Assembly (NCBI RefSeq): GCF_000161455.1
Contig: NZ_CM000745.1
Coordinates: 5,167,239 to 5,223,818, forward strand
From: Bacillus pseudomycoides DSM 12442
Lineage (GTDB): Bacteria; Bacillota; Bacilli; Bacillales; Bacillaceae_G
Reading direction: 5' to 3'
Length of the DNA: 56,580 nt
Both the position numbers and the translations under genes were made by a program. The notes under the pieces are model-generated. The model had not been told where the DNA came from and did no database searches. It worked only from the letters and a program-made list of their open reading frames with translations. How positions within the stretch are numbered: position 1 is the first letter of the stretch; each line of letters starts with the position of its first letter. Shown in pieces: positions 34,794 through 42,868 of the stretch.

Positions 34794-35960
34794 ATGACCG
34801 CATATGGATCATTTTATTTTTTCGCTATAGTGGGTATTTTATTGATACCTACTATCATAGCTGGATTAAGAGGTAAAATGTTGCGCAAATATAATGCTGT
34901 CCTAACGCTAATTATGCTTGCTATTATCTTCTCGGATAAACCAAATCAAGCGATGATGTTAGCAGTATTTATTATTTGGCAATATGTCCTTATTAAAGGC
35001 TATTTACTACTAAGAAAACAAAATAATAATACGTTCATGTTTTACATGGCTGTTATTTTGTCGATTTTGCCACTGATTTTGGCAAAAATCGCACCATTTG
35101 TACCTGAATTAAAACTCATTGTTTTTACTGGTATATCTTATGTAACATTCAGGGCAGTACAAATGGTATTTGAAATTCGCGATGGCTTAATTAAAGAATG
35201 CTCATTTTTTAATTTCTGGGAATTTATTTTGTTCTTCCCTGCCATTTCGACCGGACCTATCGATCGGTATCGCAGGTTCCAAAAAGATATTCAAAAACCA
35301 CCAGGTGCTGAGGAATATCAAAATCTACTATATATAGGTATTAACCGTATTTTCCAAGGTTTTCTATATAAATTTATACTTGCTTACCTAATAAAAGAAC
35401 ATATTATGGATGCAACATTAGCTCACCAAGACACAATTTTATCAAATATGATTTTCATGTATAGCTATAGTTTATATCTCTTCTTTGACTTCGCAGGTTA
35501 TAGCTCATTTGTAATTGGTGTCAGTTATATGATGGGGATTAAAACACCAGAAAACTTTAATAAACCGTTTATCAGTCGTAATATTAAAGATTTCTGGAAT
35601 CGTTGGCATATGAGCCTATCATTCTGGCTCCGTGACTTTATTTACATGCGCTTTGTCTTTTTCGCAACAAAGAAAAAGCTCATTAAAAATCGCCATATGA
35701 CTTCATATATTGGCGTCTTTTTAAATTTTTTTATCATGGGAATTTGGCATATTACTGGTCATCATATTGCTCAATATATGATTTATGGTCTATATCATAT
35801 TGCTCTGTTTATTTTATTTGATATTTTCGAGCGAAAAAACAAGAAGCATAAATTTTGGCCTAACAATACGTTCATGCATGTCCTTGCAATTGTGATTACA
35901 TTCCATTTCGTATGTTTCGGTTTCCTAATTTTCTCTGGTCACCTAAATAATTATTTTTAA
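34794..35960 (+). CDS. dltB: DltB, teichoic acid D-alanyltransferase
   Basis: 388 aa MBOAT membrane protein: FFPAISTGPIDRYRRFQKDI, FFDFAGYSSFVIGVSYMMGI, NFNKPFISRNIKDFWNRWHM SLSFWLRDFIY, and the membrane His in MGIWHITGHHIAQY. It passes D-alanine from DltC across the membrane to lipoteichoic acid, lowering negative charge and giving resistance to cationic peptides. Start ATG 34794 after AAGTGAGG. The usual order dltA-dltB-dltC-dltD is reduced here to B and C. Confidence 0.92.
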   Translation: MTAYGSFYFFAIVGILLIPTIIAGLRGKMLRKYNAVLTLIMLAIIFSDKPNQAMMLAVFIIWQYVLIKGYLLLRKQNNNTFMFYMAVILSILPLILAKIAPFVPELKLIVFTGISYVTFRAVQMVFEIRDGLIKECSFFNFWEFILFFPAISTGPIDRYRRFQKDIQKPPGAEEYQNLLYIGINRIFQGFLYKFILAYLIKEHIMDATLAHQDTILSNMIFMYSYSLYLFFDFAGYSSFVIGVSYMMGIKTPENFNKPFISRNIKDFWNRWHMSLSFWLRDFIYMRFVFFATKKKLIKNRHMTSYIGVFLNFFIMGIWHITGHHIAQYMIYGLYHIALFILFDIFERKNKKHKFWPNNTFMHVLAIVITFHFVCFGFLIFSGHLNNYF

Positions 35961-36030
35961 TAAGTAATTTCTTTTCTTGTAACTAAGAAGTTACTAATAA
36001 TACATTTCAGATATAAAGGAGATTTTTTTA

Positions 36031-36270
36031 ATGGCAGAATTCAAAAATCAAGTATTAGATATTTTAGAAGAAGTATGTGAAAATGATATTGTAAAAGAAA
36101 ATCCTGATGTGCAATTATTTGAAGAAGGTATCCTTGATTCTTTTGGTACAGTATCTTTACTAGTAGAATTCCAAGAACGTCTAAATATTGAAGTATCTAT
36201 TTCTGATTTCGATCGCGATGAGTGGGCAACACCAAATATGATTATTAAGAAGTTGGAAGATATCCGATGA
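36031..36270 (+). CDS. dltC: DltC, D-alanine carrier protein
   Basis: 79 aa acyl-carrier-like protein. The phosphopantetheine Ser is Ser37 in ILDSFGTV. It carries D-alanine from DltA to DltB. Start ATG 36031 after AAAGGAG. The stop overlaps the ATG of the dltD stump. No dltA in the window, so a chromosomal DltA would have to charge it. Confidence 0.92.
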   Translation: MAEFKNQVLDILEEVCENDIVKENPDVQLFEEGILDSFGTVSLLVEFQERLNIEVSISDFDRDEWATPNMIIKKLEDIR

Positions 36271-36315
36271 AAAAGCAACCTTGGGTCCGATGCTCCTAGC
36301 ATTGGACCTTTTTGT
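36267..36315 (+). pseudogene. dltD: dltD, 5' stump cut by an IS240 end
   Basis: ATG 36267-36269 overlaps the dltC stop and reads MKKQPW; restoring one T gives MKKQPLGPMLLALDLFVVL, the DltD membrane anchor. At 36316 IS240-type GGTTCTGGTAC begins and the gene is gone. Confidence 0.65.
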
Positions 36316-36365
36316 GGTTCTGGTACAAAAAATCTATAAAACTTGGACATTTTGATACTCTCACA
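36316..36365 (+). mobile_element. IS240-like left-end relic
   Basis: GGTTCTGGTACAAAAAATC then CTATAAAACTTGGACATTTT, matching the left-end relics at 46935 and 55095. Confidence 0.55.
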
Positions 36366-36383
36366 ATCATTTGGGTTCAGCCG

Positions 36384-36512
36384 CATGTCCATCAACCTAA
36401 GATTTTGAAATAACCCCATAACGAGAATTTTACCTTTTTACAATTATTAATGAGAATTTGACTCATTTTTTTCGTTTTGGGGAGCAATCAATTTCTTAAG
36501 TTGATGGCGATG
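36384..36512. repeat. IS231-type MITE, 129 bp (M5)
   Basis: Ends CATGTCCATCAACCTAAGA and CTTAAGTTGATGGCGATG. Flanked on the left by GGGTTCAGCC (TIME-type outer end) and on the right by TATAGTGACCC (inverse of the GGGTCACTATA repeat type). Confidence 0.7.
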
Positions 36513-36532
36513 TATAGTGACCCCCTTACGCT

Positions 36533-36616
36533 AAAGATAAGATCGTGTTCCCCGGTCTTATCTTTTTAATTGTAGGTTTTTAATACAAAAAAAGGAATCC
36601 TTACAATAAGGATTCT
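36533..36616. terminator. Two terminator-like hairpins
   Basis: AAAGATAAGA/TCTTATCTTT (36533-36565) followed by T-rich sequence, and GGAATCCTTA/TAAGGATTC (36594-36615). No gene between 36513 and 36722. Confidence 0.6.
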
Positions 36617-36722
36617 GCAACAGGGAATAACAAAAATATAAATAATAAAAAGAATTACTTATATTATAGTGTATATAGCAATAATATAATATTGAGAAAT
36701 ATTTACATAAATCCAGTATGTA

Positions 36723-36911
36723 TTACGTAGCAATTGTAGAAATGGCTTGTTTATAGACCAGATATTGTTTACCACCAACCATCATTAGGACGATAAATCT
36801 ATCTGTTGCAAGGATTTGCCCACGTATTGGAACCCCACTCTTTAAAAATAAAGTGACTTCCTCTTTTTTACCTTTCAATTGTTCATACATGCCTTCTTGT
36901 AAATTAAACAT
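36723..36911 (-). CDS. hfq: Hfq-like RNA chaperone (plasmid-type)
   Basis: 62 aa. Sm1 region VTLFLKSGVPIRGQILATDR FIVLM and Sm2 signature YLVYKQAIST (canonical YKHAIST). The Sm fold forms a hexameric ring that helps small RNAs pair with mRNAs. B. anthracis carries a third, pXO1-borne Hfq besides two chromosomal ones; this fits that class, although I cannot confirm orthology. Start ATG 36909-36911 with AGGGGG upstream. It stands alone; a decayed ORF lies upstream. Confidence 0.82.
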   Translation of the reverse strand: MFNLQEGMYEQLKGKKEEVTLFLKSGVPIRGQILATDRFIVLMMVGGKQYLVYKQAISTIAT

Positions 36912-36938
36912 GGAATGTGCCCCCTGGTTTGTTTGTAG

Positions 36939-37070
36939 TTACTTTTCTTCTAATACCATCTGCTTTTCATTGTTAGGTATTTGTGATTTCCATTCACTTT
37001 CTATTTTTCTAAACCATTTTCCTATTTTGCTTAAATGGGTGTTTTGCACAAATCCCCGAAAAGGGGAAAT
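36939..37070 (-). pseudogene. C-terminal coding remnant, unidentified
   Basis: Ends HLSKIGKWFRKIESEWKSQI PNNEKQMVLEEK and stops 28 bp before hfq. Upstream it runs into a CCCCGAAAAGGGG motif and a GGGGTACGG Tn3-type end, so the 5' part was lost. Family not recognised. Confidence 0.35.
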
Positions 37071-37223
37071 TGGGGTACGGAAACGATTCAAGGCATGAGG
37101 GGACAATGTGGAAAATAAATACAAAAACAAGAGGCTAATAATTAAAATTAGGCTTTTATATCCCTAATTTCAATTATAAATAAAGCATCAGCCCATAAAT
37201 TGAACTTTGTTTAAATTTCTCTT

Positions 37224-37249
37224 TATCAATAGAGTATACTCTATTGATA
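37224..37249. promoter_or_regulatory. Perfect 26-bp palindrome
   Basis: Each half is TATCAATAGAGTA or its complement, with no loop. It is isolated, about 300 bp upstream of hfq and beside an IS6 relic. An operator-like sequence; no gene assignment is possible. Confidence 0.4.
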
Positions 37250-37290
37250 ATAGTACAAGTTCTTGATTTTAAAAGCTTTAGAGGTTCTCA

Positions 37291-37379
37291 ATAACGAATT
37301 ACAGAATTTATTAACGGTTTCATAAAACTTGACCACAATCTTCCCATGTCTCTATGTGTAAAAAAACTTTGCAACAGAA
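37291..37379 (+). mobile_element. IS6-family 3' end relic
   Basis: NNELQNLLTVS then stop (37290-37325), the transposase end, followed by the inverted end AACTTTGCAACAGAACC (37363-37379), which cuts into the neighbouring gene. Confidence 0.65.
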
Positions 37380-38242
37380 CCCTTATTTTCCTCATATAAA
37401 GAATTAACTTGCTGTTTTAAATTCTTGATGAATAATAGAATCTCTTGACTAGGCATTCTAGCATGTTGAAGATGAAATATGTTTCCTTTTCCGATTTCTA
37501 ACTCGTTTGAAACCAAAGTAATAGGGATATTCCTAAAGACATGCCATGGAAAATACAAGTGTACAAAAGTTTCTCTAAAATATATACCCGATTGACAAAT
37601 TAATACCCCATCGGATCCTTTACTCAAATTACCAAGGACAGATGTATCTAAAAAAGCAATGATTTCTTCTTCTTTTGAAATAATATATCGTGCCAAAATT
37701 ACCTTTAACTTTTTGTCTGAAATATGAGTGTCTATAAACAACCCATTATCAGGTTCTAATAATTCATCATATGTCTCAAACAAATTACAGATTGATTTTA
37801 TCTCATCAGTTTTTACAACTGGATGTATATTAGTTTTCTTTGAATTATGGAATGAATTTTTAAGAGCTATAAGTAACTCTTTAAATAACAATGTTGGATA
37901 ATCACTCCCGTTAATATTAAAACTTTTTTGTGCATCAAAAGATAAAAACCCATCTTTATCAATTACAATTTGCTGCACTTCATCTAATTTATCCCATTTC
38001 ATAGTTCCTTTACCTAATAGCCAATTTTTCCAATATAGACCTGAGCTTGTAAAGTAGACACCATATTTTCCTGAGCCAAACAAATTACAACTTAAAAAAG
38101 CAATAATCTGATCATCCTTTGGTATAGAGAAACGTTTTTTTGCAATTGACAAGAAATCATCAGGTATTCTACCAACATAAAATCTAGACTGTTGATATTC
38201 TAAACAAATATCAGTTAAACGATTAATATCTATATTCAGCAT
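37352..38242 (-). CDS. Duplicated PH-like domain protein, C-terminus replaced by IS6 end
   Basis: 296 aa. Two similar halves (FSIPKDDQIIAFLSCNLFGS GKYGVYFTSSGLYW and YIISKEEEIIAFLDTSVLGN, GVLICQSGIYF), each resembling a small bacterial PH-like domain. The last ten residues (GSVAKFFYT) are coded by the IS6 inverted repeat, so the original C-terminus is lost. Start ATG 38240-38242; weak site. Function unknown. Confidence 0.6.
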   Translation of the reverse strand: MLNIDINRLTDICLEYQQSRFYVGRIPDDFLSIAKKRFSIPKDDQIIAFLSCNLFGSGKYGVYFTSSGLYWKNWLLGKGTMKWDKLDEVQQIVIDKDGFLSFDAQKSFNINGSDYPTLLFKELLIALKNSFHNSKKTNIHPVVKTDEIKSICNLFETYDELLEPDNGLFIDTHISDKKLKVILARYIISKEEEIIAFLDTSVLGNLSKGSDGVLICQSGIYFRETFVHLYFPWHVFRNIPITLVSNELEIGKGNIFHLQHARMPSQEILLFIKNLKQQVNSLYEENKGSVAKFFYT

Positions 38243-38414
38243 GATAATTCTCCGTTTATTATATATTTTCTATATAATAAATTATAATATTATCAGGTAA
38301 ATATTAACACTCAAAATCCGCTTAAATCGAGGGGAACTCTATTGGATTCTAAAATCAATTATTATTAGATTGAAAAATTTTTGATTTGTTTTTAGCATTT
38401 GGGGGGGCGACCAA

Positions 38415-38434
38415 TTTTCCTGGCTTGATGAGCA
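38415..38434 (+). mobile_element. IS231-type right end relic
   Basis: CTGGCTTGATGAGCATGGGG followed by TTCAGTC, an IS231 end against a GGGTTCAG target. The rest of 38243-38531 is A/T-rich and shows no gene. Confidence 0.45.
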
Positions 38435-38531
38435 TGGGGTTCAGTCAATAATTTTAAAAACTATCCTCGTTTTCCATTATTATACAATTAAATTATATAT
38501 ATTAATAATAAAAATAGGAGGTTATCATACA

Positions 38532-38993
38532 ATGAATATAGGAATACATTTCCACGCTCCAGAAGATGAAAATTTCAGTTTATCCGTACTGAGTTTATTA
38601 GAACCTTTTAATTTCCAAAACTATGTATGGCAAATTGATACGGCTGAAGTATACGTTAAAGATTCTAACGGTGATTTTCCAAATGCATTTTCATTCAATA
38701 ATGATCGTTTCATAACTGGGAGTGATTTAGAACATACCTTAAACCAGAAATATTATTTATTCTTTTTGACGATGTCTGCTTTTACTGAAAAGGAAAATTA
38801 TACATCGATAATTACAGCAACGGATTTTATTAATAGTGATTGTGAATTCTTGTTAAATATAGTTGATAGTTATGATATTAGTATTTTATGTAAAAATGAG
38901 GAGTTACTACAGAAATTGTATCAACACGTTCAAGACCTTGGTTATGTAGATACCAAATATTTAACGGAAAGTAATGGTGGAACGTTTTTCTAG
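38532..38993 (+). CDS. DUF2691-family protein
   Basis: 153 aa soluble protein (MNIGIHFHAPEDENFSLSVL, ITGSDLEHTLNQKYYLFFLT, LLNIVDSYDISILCKNEELL), matching the small Bacillus DUF2691 family of unknown function. Start ATG 38532 after AGGAGGTTATC. Followed by a strong terminator. Confidence 0.75.
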   Translation: MNIGIHFHAPEDENFSLSVLSLLEPFNFQNYVWQIDTAEVYVKDSNGDFPNAFSFNNDRFITGSDLEHTLNQKYYLFFLTMSAFTEKENYTSIITATDFINSDCEFLLNIVDSYDISILCKNEELLQKLYQHVQDLGYVDTKYLTESNGGTFF

Positions 38994-39015
38994 CATACCT
39001 TGAGCAGTAAAATTA

Positions 39016-39042
39016 GGCCCCCTTTTACGGGGGCCCTTTTCT
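39016..39042 (+). terminator. Terminator after DUF2691 gene
   Basis: GGCCCCC/GGGGGCC with a 6-nt loop and T-run. Confidence 0.85.
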
Positions 39043-39081
39043 CTTATATCACATATATATAAGCTTCATTTACTACTATAT

Positions 39082-39225
39082 GGCGTACCGCCAACATTCG
39101 TTAAAATGTGGGTGGGATCACATGCCAATCAAGCTAATATTTTGAAGTGCCCCCAAAAGTAAAAAAACTTTATTCTTTCTAAAAAGCTAACTAGAAAGGA
39201 TGACGTTTTTTATGAATCTTTCGAT
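39082..39225 (+). mobile_element. Tn3-type repeat plus IS231 left end with first transposase codons
   Basis: GGCGTACCGCCAACATTCG (39082-39100) resembles the Tn4430 repeat. At 39121 the IS231 left end CATGCCAATCAAGC begins, followed by the leader (CTTTATTCTTTCTAAAAAG) and ATGAATCTTTCGATG at 39211, identical in kind to 16592. The rest of the IS is replaced by the hydrolase locus. Confidence 0.6.
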
Positions 39226-39254
39226 GTTGAAAAATACATTCTTCCCCAAAATGA

Positions 39255-39287
39255 AAAAATGTACATCTCCAGATGAAATGTACATTT
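39255..39287 (-). terminator. Terminator-like hairpin for 39430-40266 gene
   Basis: AAATGTACAT/ATGTACATTT arms followed on the minus strand by T-run. 39288-39429 has a minus-strand open frame without a ribosome binding site, not called. Confidence 0.5.
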
Positions 39288-39429
39288 CTTTGTTTTGAGG
39301 ATTCTTCAAAATATTATCTTGATAGCAATGTAGCAATACCCCTAAGAGACCTAAAAAACCTCTAATCGATAAATTCATGTTACTATTCTTGATATTACTG
39401 TTGAGCCGCCTCCGGTAGGTCATCAAAGA

Positions 39430-40266
39430 TTAGTCTTTTAAAAATGTTAATAATGCTTCATTAAATTCTTTTGCATGAGTTGCGTTTAATCCATGAGGAC
39501 CACCTTTTATAAGAGCGAGTTTACTACCAGGAATGGAATCATATGTGCGTTTTCCACTTAACTCAAAAGGTACAGTTGCATCAGAGTCACCGTGAATAAT
39601 AAGAGTAGGTATATTGAACTTTTCCAAGTCTTTTCTAAAATCGGTCATACTAAAGGCAGTAATACAATCGAGTGTTCCTTTAGGGGATGCACTAGCTGCA
39701 ATATTCCAATTATATAAACGGAATGGCTCACTAACTAAATCTGTTCGATTACCAGCTGCGAAAAATCCCTTAGTAAATTCGTCAAGAAATGCAAGGCGGT
39801 CATTTATCACGCCACTTTTGAATTCTTCAATTGCTGCATCATCTAATGCCCCTTCAGGATGATCCTTTGATTTGTATAAATATGGAGGAACTGCTCCAGC
39901 AAAAACAGCCTTTTCAATACGATCTGTTCCATATGTACTAATGTACCGAGCTACCTCGCCTCCACCCATAGAAAAACCAACAAGTGTGACATTTTGAAGA
40001 TCTAAATGTTCTATTAGTTGATGTAAATCAGAAGTAAAGGTATCATATTCATATCCTTCCCACGGCTGAGATGACTTTCCAAAGCCTCGACGATCATATG
40101 TTATAACTCTGTATCCAGCCTCAACAAGAGCGGGAACTTGGTATTCCCAAGATCGACCACTTAACGGCCAACCATGAATTAGTACAACTGGTTTTCCTAT
40201 ACCATGATCCTCATAATATATCTCAATTGGTGCTTGATTTTCGGTTCCTACAGTAATTTTTGTCAT
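39430..40266 (-). CDS. Alpha/beta hydrolase, non-haem haloperoxidase-like
   Basis: 278 aa. Oxyanion HGWPLSGRSWE, nucleophile GFSMGGGEVARY, acid in IIHGDSDATVPFE, and His in KGGPHGLNATH: the perhydrolase/arylesterase branch once called chloroperoxidases. Start ATG 40264-40266 with GGAGGTAGAAG. It is divergent from the isochorismatase operon and may belong to the same pathway. Confidence 0.88.
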   Translation of the reverse strand: MTKITVGTENQAPIEIYYEDHGIGKPVVLIHGWPLSGRSWEYQVPALVEAGYRVITYDRRGFGKSSQPWEGYEYDTFTSDLHQLIEHLDLQNVTLVGFSMGGGEVARYISTYGTDRIEKAVFAGAVPPYLYKSKDHPEGALDDAAIEEFKSGVINDRLAFLDEFTKGFFAAGNRTDLVSEPFRLYNWNIAASASPKGTLDCITAFSMTDFRKDLEKFNIPTLIIHGDSDATVPFELSGKRTYDSIPGSKLALIKGGPHGLNATHAKEFNEALLTFLKD

Positions 40267-40361
40267 TCTTCTACCTCCAAAAAATATTCTAATATATATC
40301 CTTTTCTTCAATAATCCGGATGAATCTCGTAACCTATTTATGCACGTTTATGTTGTGAATT

Positions 40362-40466
40362 CTAAGCATGAAACTCTATTGTTCCGATGAATTCATTTTC
40401 TGTTTTTGTAGCAATTCCCCATCTAATACCTTTTTCATCATGAAATAATTGCTGAACATTCCTCAT
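40362..40466 (-). pseudogene. GNAT acetyltransferase fragment
   Basis: 35 codons: MRNVQQLFHDEKGIRWGIAT KTENEFIGTIEFHA. IRWGIATK...FIGTIGFHN is the strand 2-4 core of RimJ/RimL-type acetyltransferases. Both ends are missing. The rest of 40267-40782 holds A/T-rich regulatory-looking dyads (TAACTATAGTTA near 40557) before the operon. Confidence 0.45.
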
Positions 40467-40782
40467 ATTCAATTCTAATAGCAAAAATAGGTAACTATCA
40501 ATATTGTTCTATCTATAGAATGTATAGGTAAAACCAATCAATTTTATGGTAGAAATAACTATAGTTACCATCTATACAAATTATAGATAATTTAGAATTG
40601 ATTAGCGAATTGGTTTTCAAATACTATAAATTTGTATAGCGCTTCATGTTCTGTGAATGGTGCTATAACTAATATTAACGGTCAGTTTAGTTATAAACTA
40701 ATCGTAACAAACGAAGAAGTTTATGATAATATTCCACTGTTTAAACTTTCTTCGATTACTTAATTTTTAGGAGGAATACATA

Positions 40783-41427
40783 ATGGCTGATCTCTATTCT
40801 CGTATTAACAAAGATGATGCTGTCGTTCTTTTAGTAGATCATCAAACTGGTCTTATGTCCGGACTAGTACGTGACTATGGTGTTGATGAATTCAAGAACA
40901 ATGTTTTAGCTCTTGCTCACACTGCTAAGTTTTTTGATTTACCAGTTATTTTAACAACAAGCTTTGAACATGGACCTAACGGACCTTTAATGCAAGAATT
41001 GGTTGACCTCTTTCCTCACGCACCAAAAATAGCTCGACCAGGACAAATTAACGCATGGGATAATGATGATTTTGTAAAAGCAATCGAAGAAACTGGAAAA
41101 AAACAAATTATCATCGCGGGCGTAGTTACGGACGTTTGCGTTGCTTTCCCGGCACTTTCCGCTATAAAAGCTGGATATGAAGTATTTGCTGTTACTGATG
41201 CTTCAGGAACTTTCAGTAAACAAGTTGCAGATGCTGCCAATACGCGTATGGCACATAGTGGCGTACAACTTATGAACTGGTTTAGCGTAGCTTGCGAATT
41301 ACAACGCGATTGGCGCAACGATGTCGAAGGTTTTGGCAATTTGCTTGCTAGTAATCTTCCAGGCTATCAAAATATAATTGGAAGCTATATGGGAGCTCAG
41401 CGAGATCTTAGTAAACAAAATGCATAA
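40783..41427 (+). CDS. Isochorismatase-family hydrolase (YcaC-like) 1
   Basis: 214 aa. Catalytic triad candidates: Asp in LLVDHQTGL, Lys in the KIARPGQINAW region, Cys in GVVTDVCVAFPAL (cis-peptide VT motif before Cys). YcaC-like members hydrolyse amides or related substrates; true isochorismatase activity is unlikely. Start ATG 40783 after AGGAGGAAT. Ends at a terminator 60 bp downstream. Confidence 0.88.
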   Translation: MADLYSRINKDDAVVLLVDHQTGLMSGLVRDYGVDEFKNNVLALAHTAKFFDLPVILTTSFEHGPNGPLMQELVDLFPHAPKIARPGQINAWDNDDFVKAIEETGKKQIIIAGVVTDVCVAFPALSAIKAGYEVFAVTDASGTFSKQVADAANTRMAHSGVQLMNWFSVACELQRDWRNDVEGFGNLLASNLPGYQNIIGSYMGAQRDLSKQNA

Positions 41428-41484
41428 ATGTATTCCAAAGAAATAGCTTTAAATCACTTTTTAAAAAGTGGATAGTATAAATTT

Positions 41485-41512
41485 AGCGCTGATTAAATCA
41501 GCGCTCTCTTTT
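41485..41512 (+). terminator. Terminator between the two hydrolases
   Basis: AGCGCTGATT/AATCAGCGCT with a 1-nt loop, then CTCTTTT. It partly separates hydrolase 1 from the downstream operon. Confidence 0.7.
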
Positions 41513-41620
41513 AAATTAAAAAGTATAGCAGAACTTTTATTTTTACGATTACAGTTTTAATTAACAGAAAATAAATTACTTTCTAAAAAATAGGAACGAT
41601 TTAAAAAGGAGCGTTTTATT

Positions 41621-42265
41621 ATGAGTAATTTAGAATTGTTAAATCCCGAGAACAGTGCCTTAATTTTGATTGATTTTCAGCCTCAAATGACTTTTGGAGT
41701 TGCAAGTATTGACAGACAAACATTGATTAATAACGTTATGCTGCTTGCTAAATCAGCAAAAACTTTTAACGTACCTACTATTCTTACTACAGTTGAAACA
41801 CGCAGCTTTTCTGGTTATTTTTGGCCACAAATTCTTGACATATTCCCAAACCATGAAATTATAGAACGTAGTTCAATGAACTCTTGGGAAGATCCAAAAT
41901 TTGTTGAGGCAGTTAAAGCAACAGGTAGAAAGAAATTAATATTTGCAGCACTTTGGACTGAGGTTTGCCTTGCATTCCCTGTACTTGAAGCAATTAAAGC
42001 TGGCTATGAGGTTTATGCAGTTGATGACGCTTCAGGTGGTACTAGTTTGACAGCACATAACGCTGCTATGCGTCGTGTAGAACAAGCTGGTGCAATTCCA
42101 GTGACAGCAATCCAAGTTTTACTTGAATACCAACGTGACTGGGCACGCAAAGACACTTATGATGCTGTTATGGAAATTGTAAAAGAACACACTGGCGCTT
42201 ATGGTCAAGGCGTAGAATATGCATATACTATGGTACATGGCGCGCTTCCAAGCAGAAAATTATGA
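41621..42265 (+). CDS. Isochorismatase-family hydrolase 2
   Basis: 214 aa, the same family as the preceding protein but divergent: Asp in LILIDFQPQMTFG, Cys in ALWTEVCLAFPVLEA. The VTD before Cys reads WTE, so the active site differs. Start ATG 41621 after AAAAAGGAGCG. Its stop overlaps the next start by 4 bp (ATGA), showing coupling. Confidence 0.87.
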   Translation: MSNLELLNPENSALILIDFQPQMTFGVASIDRQTLINNVMLLAKSAKTFNVPTILTTVETRSFSGYFWPQILDIFPNHEIIERSSMNSWEDPKFVEAVKATGRKKLIFAALWTEVCLAFPVLEAIKAGYEVYAVDDASGGTSLTAHNAAMRRVEQAGAIPVTAIQVLLEYQRDWARKDTYDAVMEIVKEHTGAYGQGVEYAYTMVHGALPSRKL

Positions 42266-42855
42266 ACAAAGAAAGAGTGACTGTCGGAGAGACTCATATT
42301 GGGAACACGATGGATGCTAGCGGTCCAGTAACAACGATTGTTACATGGAAAATTCAAGAAGGTAGAGAAAAACAGTTTGAAACATGGAGACATGAAATCG
42401 AAGCTGCCGCTACTAAATTCCCAGGGCATTTAGGCGTAAATCTAATAGTCCCCAATAACGAATCCAGAGAGTATACTGTTATTTTCCGCTTCGATACGTA
42501 TGAGCATCTACGTGCTTGGCAAGAATCAGATATTCGTCGAGATTTGTTAAAACAGGCAGAACAATTTCAAGCTACTAATCCAACTTACAAAACGGAAAGC
42601 AGTTTGGCTTATTGGTTTGTTACTCCGAAAACGCCAGTTCCACCGTCAAAATGGAAAATGTCTATTGTTACCGTTCTTGGTGTATGGCCTCTTAGCATGT
42701 TGGTTCCTAAAGTGATAGGACCTATTATAAAAAATATGAACCCTATTATGTCAGCTTTTTTTGTTTCTGTATGTGTAGTGTCCTTGCTATCATGGGTAGT
42801 CATGCCGATTTACGGTAAAATATTTCATCCATGGTTACAAAATAATAGGAAGTAG
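42262..42855 (+). CDS. ABM-domain membrane protein
   Basis: 197 aa. Residues 20-115: antibiotic biosynthesis monooxygenase (ferredoxin-like dimer) domain (TIVTWKIQEGREKQFETWRH, FPGHLGVNLI, RFDTYEHLRAWQES). Residues 130-190: two membrane helices. The domain often degrades quinones or other aromatic substrates; here it would sit at the membrane. Coupled to the upstream hydrolase. Confidence 0.8.
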   Translation: MNKERVTVGETHIGNTMDASGPVTTIVTWKIQEGREKQFETWRHEIEAAATKFPGHLGVNLIVPNNESREYTVIFRFDTYEHLRAWQESDIRRDLLKQAEQFQATNPTYKTESSLAYWFVTPKTPVPPSKWKMSIVTVLGVWPLSMLVPKVIGPIIKNMNPIMSAFFVSVCVVSLLSWVVMPIYGKIFHPWLQNNRK

Positions 42856-42868
42856 ACGAGGTGTGAAC

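Noticed and set aside
39211..39426. Minus-strand open frame MNLSIRGFLGLLGVLLHCYQ and on
   Set aside because: No ribosome binding site; it overlaps a terminator-like hairpin and an IS231 end. Possible but not supported.
40500..40780. MhqR-type operator upstream of the catabolic operon
   Set aside because: Dyads such as TAACTATAGTTA are present, but none matches the MhqR consensus I know, so no operator is assigned.
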